Below, piece by piece: positions 1 through 5,020 of a stretch of DNA of 5,020 nt. The translations under genes were made by a program, and so were the position numbers. The stretch spans positions 1-5,020 of the forward strand of contig JALOMU010000180.1 of assembly GCA_025455285.1 (NCBI GenBank), given 5' to 3'. The notes under the pieces were generated by a model. It was not told where the DNA came from, made no database searches, and worked only from the letters and a program-made list of their open reading frames with translations. How positions within the stretch are numbered: position 1 is the stretch's first letter; each line of letters opens with the position of its first letter. Source of the DNA: Flavihumibacter sp. Lineage in GTDB: Bacteria > Bacteroidota > Bacteroidia > Chitinophagales > Chitinophagaceae.

Positions 1-14
1 ACAAACTATTACAC

Positions 15-836
15 ATGAAAACCTGGTTGTTACCTATCGATTTTTCCGAAACTTCTAAAAATGCAGCCCGTTATGCGGTTGCTCTTGCCAATGAAACGCC
101 TGATGTAAAACTGGTTCTTTACCATGTTTTCGGAAAAATTGCTGCCGGATCCGATGGCACCCCCCTGGACCTTTCCAATACTACCCGAAAAGACATTGCA
201 GAGCTCGCCATGAATAACCTTATCAGTGAACTCGCGCACAGCTCCCCTATTGAAGTGGTGGCGGAAGAAGGAGAATCCCTGACCGAAAACCTGGCCCGCT
301 ATGTACGGCACAATGGTGCCGATCTGGTGGTAATGGGACTCACAGGTGCTTCCCGTATTGAACAACTCCTGATGGGTACCAATGCCCTGAATATGGCGCA
401 TGCTGCAGTTTGTCCGGTGTTGATTGTTCCCCCACAGGCCAGTTATAGCCCGGTTAAGAATATCCTCTTTGCCACGGATATGAAAAATGTAAAACAAACC
501 ACCCCCATTAAAGCACTCCGCTCGGTGGTATCCATTTTCAATGCGAAGCTGCATGTGGTGAATGTAGATGCTGATCATTATGTGGAACTGACCGAGGAAT
601 ATAAGGCCGAACGTGCTAATATGGAGTCTATACTGGAAGGATTTAATCCCGACTATTATTTTGTCCGGATCAACGATTTCCTGGATGCCGTTCAAACCTT
701 TGTGGAGGATAAAAAAATCGATGTAATTATTACTGTTCCCAGAAAGCACAGCTTCCTTTCCTCCTTATTCAAACCCAGCCATACCCGGAAACTGCTCTAC
801 CATACCCATGTTCCGCTGATCGCAATCCATGAATAA
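15..836 (+). CDS. Universal stress protein with two tandem UspA domains
   Basis: Likely a cytoplasmic stress or energy-status protein of the UspA family, 273 residues, about twice a single Usp domain. Domain 1 spans about residues 3-139. It opens with the typical LLPIDFSETS strand and loop (Asp9) and carries the nucleotide motif G-2x-G-9x-G-S/T as G108, G111, G121, T122, followed by a CPVLIVP strand, so this half probably binds ATP. Domain 2 spans about 145-272 and starts with a similar ILFATD strand (Asp155). In place of the glycine motif it has PRKHSFLSSLFKPSHTRK, so it has probably lost nucleotide binding; such asymmetry is common in tandem Usp proteins. The ATG at 15 is chosen because the domain begins two residues later. 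Only 14 bases lie upstream, so its promoter is not visible. The arginine deiminase-like gene starts 149 bases downstream on the same strand. The family assignment is secure; the physiological signal is unknown. Confidence 0.93.
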   Translation: MKTWLLPIDFSETSKNAARYAVALANETPDVKLVLYHVFGKIAAGSDGTPLDLSNTTRKDIAELAMNNLISELAHSSPIEVVAEEGESLTENLARYVRHNGADLVVMGLTGASRIEQLLMGTNALNMAHAAVCPVLIVPPQASYSPVKNILFATDMKNVKQTTPIKALRSVVSIFNAKLHVVNVDADHYVELTEEYKAERANMESILEGFNPDYYFVRINDFLDAVQTFVEDKKIDVIITVPRKHSFLSSLFKPSHTRKLLYHTHVPLIAIHE

Positions 837-855
837 GGATTCGTTTTAATTTCAT

Positions 856-863
856 TACTTTTG
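856..863 (+). promoter_or_regulatory. Candidate Bacteroidota -7 promoter box upstream of the arginine deiminase-like gene
   Basis: TACTTTTG matches the Bacteroidota primary sigma factor -7 consensus TAnnTTTG exactly. It lies in the 149-base gap between the stress protein and the deiminase-like gene. No convincing TTTG-type -33 box sits at the usual spacing upstream, where the sequence is the end of the stress-protein gene. If used, transcription would start near 868-872 and leave a leader of about 115 bases. An 8-base match with four fixed positions plus TA can occur by chance in AT-rich DNA, so this is tentative. Confidence 0.35.
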
Positions 864-914
864 GCATTCATGTTTCGCAAAGCAGCCATACCATCTTTTG
901 CCTCAATGGTATTA

Positions 915-936
915 CCGGTAAATTTTTACATACCGG
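915..936. repeat. Inverted repeat CCGGTA / TACCGG in the intergenic region
   Basis: Six-base arms CCGGTA (915-920) and TACCGG (931-936) are perfect reverse complements separated by 10 bases. Nested inside is a second, mutually exclusive palindrome, GTAAA-TT-TTTAC (918-929). No T-run follows, so this is not a classical terminator for the upstream stress-protein gene. It sits 50 to 71 bases before the deiminase start, downstream of the candidate -7 box. It could be an operator or a leader hairpin, or it could be chance. No regulator gene is visible in the window. Confidence 0.3.
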
Positions 937-985
937 ATTAGCGCCTCTTATTGCTGTTTTGATTTCGTAATTAATTAATCTATTT

Positions 986-2431
986 ATGCCTAAAGACATT
1001 GCATTTGCCAATGTGACCAGTGAAATTGGTACATTAAAACGTTTGTTGGTACACAGTCCGGATAGCGGCCTGGGAAAAGTGGTTCCCTCCAAAGCCCAGG
1101 ACTGGCTTTTTGAAGATATTGTGCACCTGGAGACCATCCGCCGGGGAGAGTATGATTATTATACCAAAATCCTCCTCTATTTCCTTGATCCTCAGAAAGT
1201 AAAAGGTAGAATTGCGGAGATTGATGACCCCAAAAACACGCGGAATTTTTATAAACCCGGTCATCCTGATTTCCATCGTTCGGAAAAAGTGATTGAACTC
1301 CAGTGGTTACTGGAAGAAATCCTGTACGATCGCGATATCCGTCTCAAACTGGTAGCTTCTGTTTGTGCCATTGAGGGTTGCTCTCATGCCAAACAAATGG
1401 AATTGCAGGAATACAATCCGACTGATCTTGCCAAGATTTTCATCAGTGGCACTGCCAACGATCAGACCATGCTCTTCCCACCCATTCCCAACTTTATTTT
1501 TACGCGGGATATCGGGATTACTATCAATAATCACATCCTTTTGAATAAACCTGCAAAGAAAGCCCGCACCCGGGAAGCACTGCTGGTTCGGTATATCTTT
1601 TTCCATCATCCATTATTTGCAGACCTCCGGGAAAATATTATTGAATTGCCGGATACGCATCAGCACTTCCTGCTACCCAAAGAGGGCGATGATAAAAAGG
1701 TTACCCTGGAAGGTGGGGATGTTATGGTGGTCAGCAAAGACCATGTGCTGATTGGTGTTTCTGAAAGAACCAGTCTCGAAGCAGCTCATCAGGCTGTTCA
1801 CGCTTTATTTGAAAAAAACGTAGTGAAAAAAGTATCCATTGTAAAAATCCCCAAGAAAAGGGATTATATGCACATCGATACTGTTTTCACCCAGGTGAAG
1901 CGCAACGTTTGGGTGATGCTCGGCAGTTTCTCCAAAAAAGCCATCAAAAAAGAAGATGCTGATATTGTACAGCGGATTCTTGAAGGGAAAAAAACCGATA
2001 ATAAAATCCAGGTAATACAATTCCGCAAAAAAGACCTGGACAACCCGGTATATTTCGATAACCTCGAAGATCTCTTAACGGATATCAGCCGGAACGACCT
2101 GGACTGTGATGAAAAAGTTCGGTTTATCTATTCCGGTAACAATGAGTTTCCTTTTGATGCCCGTGAACAATGGACTGACTCCTGTAATGTGCTCGCACTG
2201 AAAGAAGGTGTTGTATTGGGTTATGACCGCAACGATAAAACTTCTATTGCGTTCCAGAAAGCCGGGTTCAGCGTATTACAGGTGAAGGAACTGTTGGAAG
2301 AATTTGAAAATGGTACCAAATCCCCTGAATCGCTGGAGAACTGCATTATCCTGATGCCCTCTGCAGAATTGTCAAGGGCAAGAGGTGGTTTCCATTGTAT
2401 GAGTATGCCCTTGTTACGGGATTCGTATTAA
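986..2431 (+). CDS. Arginine deiminase family protein (ADI/ArcA-like, long form)
   Basis: Predicted cytosolic hydrolase converting L-arginine to L-citrulline and ammonia. From memory of Pseudomonas aeruginosa ADI (418 residues), the key residues align without a gap in character: the FTRD motif (Asp175, equivalent to Asp166), LEGGDV (Glu242/Glu224), HIDTVF (His296/His278, Asp298/Asp280) and the nucleophile in RARGGFHCMSMP (Cys471/Cys406). The substrate-carboxylate arginines also match (Arg194/185, Arg261/243, Arg466/401), as does Asn169/160. The N-terminal VHSPD and LLFxD-like stretch and the late EQW...NVLALKEGVVLGYDRN block are family hallmarks. The protein has 481 residues; the excess falls mostly between His296 and Cys471, with about 23 residues in the middle and about 24 just before the catalytic loop. 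The ATG at 986 fits the usual N-terminus; the preceding sequence is AT-rich (TAATTAATTAAT at 968-979) with no Shine-Dalgarno motif. It is probably cotranscribed with the CtlX-like gene 17 bases downstream. Function is likely but not proven for this long branch. Confidence 0.9.
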   Translation: MPKDIAFANVTSEIGTLKRLLVHSPDSGLGKVVPSKAQDWLFEDIVHLETIRRGEYDYYTKILLYFLDPQKVKGRIAEIDDPKNTRNFYKPGHPDFHRSEKVIELQWLLEEILYDRDIRLKLVASVCAIEGCSHAKQMELQEYNPTDLAKIFISGTANDQTMLFPPIPNFIFTRDIGITINNHILLNKPAKKARTREALLVRYIFFHHPLFADLRENIIELPDTHQHFLLPKEGDDKKVTLEGGDVMVVSKDHVLIGVSERTSLEAAHQAVHALFEKNVVKKVSIVKIPKKRDYMHIDTVFTQVKRNVWVMLGSFSKKAIKKEDADIVQRILEGKKTDNKIQVIQFRKKDLDNPVYFDNLEDLLTDISRNDLDCDEKVRFIYSGNNEFPFDAREQWTDSCNVLALKEGVVLGYDRNDKTSIAFQKAGFSVLQVKELLEEFENGTKSPESLENCIILMPSAELSRARGGFHCMSMPLLRDSY

Positions 2432-2448
2432 TTTAAACCAATCATTCT

Positions 2449-3366
2449 ATGCAGACTACCAATCATATCATGATGATTCGACCTGTCAATTTCAGCTTCA
2501 ATGCTGAAACGGCGGTCAACAATGCCTTCCAGGTGGCTGGCGCGGCAGAACAGGCACAGGAAAAAGCGCAACAGGAATTTGATCGCTTTGTAGCCCTGCT
2601 TCAACAAAACGGAATTGATGTTACCGTAATTAATGATAGCCCGGAACCCTATACCCCTGATTCCATTTTCCCCAATAACTGGGTCAGTTTCCATGAAGAT
2701 GGCCGGGTGGTTCTCTATCCCATGTTTGCCCCCAACAGACGTGCGGAAAGAAAACCAGCTGTACTAACGACCATCTTCAACCGCTTTTCTCACCAGGAAA
2801 TCATTGACTTAACAACAGCGGAAAAAGAAAATCGTTTCCTGGAAGGTACAGGCAGTATGGTACTCGACAGAGAAAACAAAATTACCTATGCCTGTTTATC
2901 ACCCCGTACAGAAAAAAACCTGGTAGAAGACTTTGCTGAAAAATTAGGTTATACAGCGGTTTGTTTCAGGTCGGTTGACAATAACGGGCAGGAAATTTAT
3001 CATACCAATGTGATGATGTGTATTGCAGATCGTTATGCTGTTATTTGTATGGACTCGATTCCTGATGCCAACGAAAAACAACTGGTTGAAGATGCCATTA
3101 AAAATACGGGCAAGCAACTGATCACCATCAGCCTGGATCAGATGAATTCCTTTGCCGGAAATATGTTGCAGGTGCGCAATGCAGCCGGACAAACTTTCCT
3201 CGTGATGAGTTCTCAGGCATACCATTCGCTGATACCAGAACAAATCAGTCAATTGGAATCCTTCAATCCCATTCTGCACTCAGATTTACGCACCATCGAA
3301 ACCAATGGTGGTGGCAGTGCCCGATGTATGATGGCTGAAATATTTTTACCGGAATCAGCCAGCTAA
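2449..3366 (+). CDS. ctlX: CtlX-type citrulline hydrolase / amidinotransferase-fold protein
   Basis: A guanidino-group-modifying enzyme of 305 residues with the single-domain pentein fold seen in dimethylarginine dimethylaminohydrolase and amidinotransferases. Recognisable blocks are the N-terminal IMMIRPVNFSFN, PDSIFPNNW (Asp71), the acidic LEGTGSMVLDR block (Glu132), IYHTNVMM (His185, likely general base), SFAGNMLQV, and the C-terminal GGGSARCMMAEIFLP carrying the probable nucleophile Cys293. This pattern matches the family named citrulline utilization hydrolase CtlX, which would release the ureido group of citrulline to give ornithine, ammonia and CO2; the name is recalled rather than searched. 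It starts 17 bases after the deiminase-like gene, so an operon is likely. ATG codons at 2470 and 2473 are alternative starts, but 2449 gives the usual N-terminus and has the AT-rich upstream sequence typical of this phylum. Its last 12 bases overlap the end of the convergent reductase gene. The fold and catalytic type are secure; the exact substrate is less so. Confidence 0.85.
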   Translation: MQTTNHIMMIRPVNFSFNAETAVNNAFQVAGAAEQAQEKAQQEFDRFVALLQQNGIDVTVINDSPEPYTPDSIFPNNWVSFHEDGRVVLYPMFAPNRRAERKPAVLTTIFNRFSHQEIIDLTTAEKENRFLEGTGSMVLDRENKITYACLSPRTEKNLVEDFAEKLGYTAVCFRSVDNNGQEIYHTNVMMCIADRYAVICMDSIPDANEKQLVEDAIKNTGKQLITISLDQMNSFAGNMLQVRNAAGQTFLVMSSQAYHSLIPEQISQLESFNPILHSDLRTIETNGGGSARCMMAEIFLPESAS

Positions 3367-4248
3367 TAACTGAGCTGCTACCAGCGAAAAGGAACGGGGT
3401 TGATAACCCAGTTCCTTTTTTGCTTTCTGTATATCGAAGCCGGTTTTAGCCGGACGTTTTCCTGGCTGTGTAAAACTTGAAGCGGTAACTCTTTCCATTA
3501 GTCCGGCATCCCAGCCTCCAAGTTCCGCAATTGCCAGTCCCATTCGGTAAGGCGTAAATACCTCTTCACCGGAAATATGCCAGATGCCAGTTTTTTGTTG
3601 CTCCAATACCAATGCTATTCCTATTGCCAGGTCATTCACATAAGTGGGCGTACGAAATTGGTCATCCACCACTTTAATCCTGTTACCTGCTTTTAAATTA
3701 TCCCGAAGCCAGCTGAAGATAGTCGAACGTCCATGGCTATACGCATTTCCATAAACCAGGCAGGTTCTGACAATCGCCCAGGGAACTTCGGCTGTTTGTA
3801 CAATCGCCTCTGCTTCCAGCTTCGTTTGACCATACCAGCTAATCGGGTTCACATCATCTTCTTCTTTATACATTCCTTTCTCTCCATCAAACACGAAATC
3901 AGTTGATACAAAAAGGAAAAAACATTTGTGTTCTTCGGCATCCAGCAACAGTCGCGCTGTTGCTTCCACATTGATATTGTGGGCTTCTTTTTGTTTTTGC
4001 TCACATTCATCCACCTGCGACATGGCAGCACAATGCACAATTGCGGTTGGTTTTTCCGCTTCAATGATGGCCTGCAATTCAAAAGGATGCGTGATATCGG
4101 CTGCTACATATCGTACTCCATTAGTTTCTGCTGCTAATCTTGTTGGACCCTTGCCTGTTGCTATTACAGAATGCCCACGTTGCGCCAATACCTGCACCAA
4201 TTCCTGTCCAACAAAACCATTAGCCCCTGTCACCAGTATTTTTCCCAT
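3355..4248 (-). CDS. RmlD-like extended short-chain dehydrogenase/reductase (NAD(P)-dependent sugar-nucleotide reductase type)
   Basis: A 297-residue cytosolic Rossmann-fold oxidoreductase. The N-terminus has the dinucleotide-binding motif TGANGFVG (Gly8, Gly11, Gly14) and an Asp51-Ile pair typical of the adenine-binding edge. HCAAMSQVDECE (72-83) matches the RmlD NCAAYTxVDxAE region, VSTDFVFDG (114-122) matches the family STDYVFDG signature, and the catalytic pair lies in YGQTKLEAE (Tyr139, Lys143). QFRTPTYVNDLA (197-208) fits the RmlD substrate domain. These features place it near dTDP-4-dehydrorhamnose reductase and the MAT2B-like proteins. No rmlA, rmlB or rmlC neighbour is present, so a rhamnose role is not supported and the substrate is unknown. 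The start follows the peptidase stop in the arrangement TAAAATG, one base between stop and start, so translation is probably coupled. The TGA stop lies inside the last codons of the convergent CtlX-like gene. Confidence 0.9.
   Translation of the reverse strand: MGKILVTGANGFVGQELVQVLAQRGHSVIATGKGPTRLAAETNGVRYVAADITHPFELQAIIEAEKPTAIVHCAAMSQVDECEQKQKEAHNINVEATARLLLDAEEHKCFFLFVSTDFVFDGEKGMYKEEDDVNPISWYGQTKLEAEAIVQTAEVPWAIVRTCLVYGNAYSHGRSTIFSWLRDNLKAGNRIKVVDDQFRTPTYVNDLAIGIALVLEQQKTGIWHISGEEVFTPYRMGLAIAELGGWDAGLMERVTASSFTQPGKRPAKTGFDIQKAKKELGYQPRSFSLVAAQLLAG
3387..3421 (+). terminator. Intrinsic terminator for the ADI/CtlX transcript, inside the convergent reductase gene
   Basis: The left arm AAAAGGAAC (3387-3395) pairs with GTTCCTTTT (3411-3419). 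After a single G-A mismatch (3396/3410), GGGTT (3397-3401) pairs with AACCC (3405-3409), closing a 3-base loop. The right arm runs into six consecutive T residues (3416-3421). The hairpin lies 20 bases after the CtlX-like stop codon, the expected place for rho-independent termination of the plus-strand operon. Read on the minus strand the same hairpin ends in only four T residues followed by CGC, and it falls within codons 276-288 of the reductase, so it should be weaker in that direction. Confidence 0.8.
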
Positions 4249-4249
4249 T

Positions 4250-5020
4250 TTATTTGCTGATTTGTTTGGGTTTTAGTCCCATTTCCTTGTAAATAAAAGA
4301 AAAAATATCAGCCGAGAGTTCAATGGATTTGGTGAGGTTGCTTGCACCATGACCAGATTTTGTATCAATCCGGATGATCACAGGATTAGCTCCCTTATAA
4401 GCAGCCTGCAAGGCAGCAGCATATTTAAAGGAATGAGCTGGCACTACGCGGTCGTCATGATCAGCAGTGGTGATCAGTGTGGATGGATACTTCAAATCAA
4501 TACTTATATTATGCAAGGGAGAATACTTGTATAAAAATCCAAACTGATCCGGTTTTTCACTGGAGCCATATTCTGCAATCCAATTCCAGCCGATGGTGAA
4601 TTTCTGGTAGCGCAACATATCCATCACACCAACTTGCGGGATAGCTACTTTGAATAGTTCAGGGCGCTGATTGATTACTGCTCCAACCAGTAATCCGCCA
4701 TTGGATCCACCCTGGATGGCCAGATACGCAGGCGAGGTATAGTTATTTTTAATTAGGTGTTCTGCTGCCGCGATGAAATCATCAAAGACATGCTGTTTTT
4801 TATCCAGCATACCGTCCTTATGCCAGGTTTCACCGAACTCCGATCCACCTCTCAAATTGGCTACTACGTAAATGCCGCCCTGCTCGAGCCAGGTCAGATT
4901 GACGGCACTAAAGGAAGGAGTCAGACTGATATTAAATCCGCCATAACCATAGAGGATGGTAGGATTTTTTCCATTTAGCGCCAATCCTTTTTTATGCGTG
5001 ATGAACATCGGCACCCGGGT
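4250..5020 (-). CDS. Prolyl oligopeptidase family serine peptidase (S9A), C-terminal catalytic part
   Basis: The coding frame stays open to the right edge, so the N-terminus and beta-propeller lie outside; 256 residues of a family usually near 700 are visible. The peptidase cleaves short peptides after proline. The catalytic serine is in GGSNGG (codon at 4703-4705), the aspartate in ADHDDRVVP (codon at 4454-4456) and the histidine in SGHGA (codon at 4349-4351). Their spacing (83 and 35 residues) is close to the porcine enzyme (Ser554, Asp641, His680). The equivalents of proline-stacking Trp595 (in the GWNW stretch) and substrate-binding Arg643 (in DDRVV) are also present, supporting true proline specificity. 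The opening stretch around [14 protein letters not shown] is a strong S9A hallmark. A GTG at 5012-5014 and an ATG at 5006-5008 lie inside a conserved block and are not the real start. Whether it has a signal peptide cannot be seen. The reductase gene follows one base after its TAA stop. Confidence 0.95.
   Translation of the reverse strand, partial: TRVPMFITHKKGLALNGKNPTILYGYGGFNISLTPSFSAVNLTWLEQGGIYVVANLRGGSEFGETWHKDGMLDKKQHVFDDFIAAAEHLIKNNYTSPAYLAIQGGSNGGLLVGAVINQRPELFKVAIPQVGVMDMLRYQKFTIGWNWIAEYGSSEKPDQFGFLYKYSPLHNISIDLKYPSTLITTADHDDRVVPAHSFKYAAALQAAYKGANPVIIRIDTKSGHGASNLTKSIELSADIFSFIYKEMGLKPKQISK

Noticed and set aside
30..749. A 239-codon minus-strand frame opposite the stress-protein gene
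   Set aside because: It is antisense to a clear two-domain UspA protein, and the translation has no family motif and an unusual His/Ile/Gly-rich composition.
915..936. The intergenic inverted repeat as a terminator for the stress-protein gene
   Set aside because: The arms are only six bases with a 10-base loop, and no T-run follows the hairpin.
868..1137. An 89-codon minus-strand frame covering the intergenic region and the start of the deiminase-like gene
   Set aside because: It shows no recognisable domain, overlaps the conserved N-terminus of the deiminase-like gene, and its composition looks like antisense of that gene.
3355..4248. Calling the reductase rmlD (dTDP-4-dehydrorhamnose reductase)
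   Set aside because: The family motifs fit, but there is no rmlA, rmlB or rmlC neighbour and many RmlD-like proteins act on other substrates.
3926..4276. A 116-codon plus-strand frame opposite the reductase gene
   Set aside because: The Cys/Ser/Ala-rich translation has no domain and lies fully opposite conserved Rossmann-fold coding sequence.
1..5020. Mobile element, CRISPR array, defence system or toxin-antitoxin pair
   Set aside because: No spaced direct repeats, transposase or integrase motifs, or small paired genes were seen. The five genes are ordinary metabolic and stress functions with uniform composition.

Overview
This window looks like ordinary chromosomal DNA of a Bacteroidota bacterium, most likely of the Chitinophagaceae/Sphingobacteriia type. 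That placement is an inference. It rests on moderate AT content, start codons preceded by AT-rich sequence with no clear Shine-Dalgarno motif, one match to the Bacteroidota -7 promoter box, and protein sequences whose style (tandem-domain stress protein, long arginine deiminase-like protein, S9A prolyl oligopeptidase) fits that phylum. I see no mobile element, CRISPR array, tRNA or rRNA.

Layout: three genes run rightward and two run leftward, meeting tail to tail near 3355-3366. On the plus strand are a two-domain universal stress protein (15-836), a 149-base intergenic region, an arginine deiminase family protein (986-2431) and, 17 bases later, a second guanidino-group-modifying enzyme of the CtlX (citrulline hydrolase) type (2449-3366). 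On the minus strand, a prolyl oligopeptidase family serine peptidase enters from the right edge (5020-4250, N-terminus missing). It is followed after one base by an RmlD-like extended short-chain dehydrogenase/reductase (4248-3355). The last two genes to meet overlap by 12 bases at their 3' ends. A strong hairpin plus T-run at 3387-3421, inside the reductase coding sequence, is well placed to terminate the plus-strand transcript.

How the genes may work together: the two adjacent plus-strand enzymes belong to the same superfamily, and each keeps its recognisable catalytic residues. The first retains every arginine-binding and catalytic residue I can align to Pseudomonas aeruginosa arginine deiminase, so arginine to citrulline plus ammonia is the likely reaction. 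If the second hydrolyses citrulline, as its family name implies, the pair would take arginine to ornithine, ammonia and CO2 without ornithine carbamoyltransferase or carbamate kinase, neither of which is in this window. This is the most interesting reading here, but it is an inference from motifs and adjacency. The peptidase and reductase have no evident functional tie to it.
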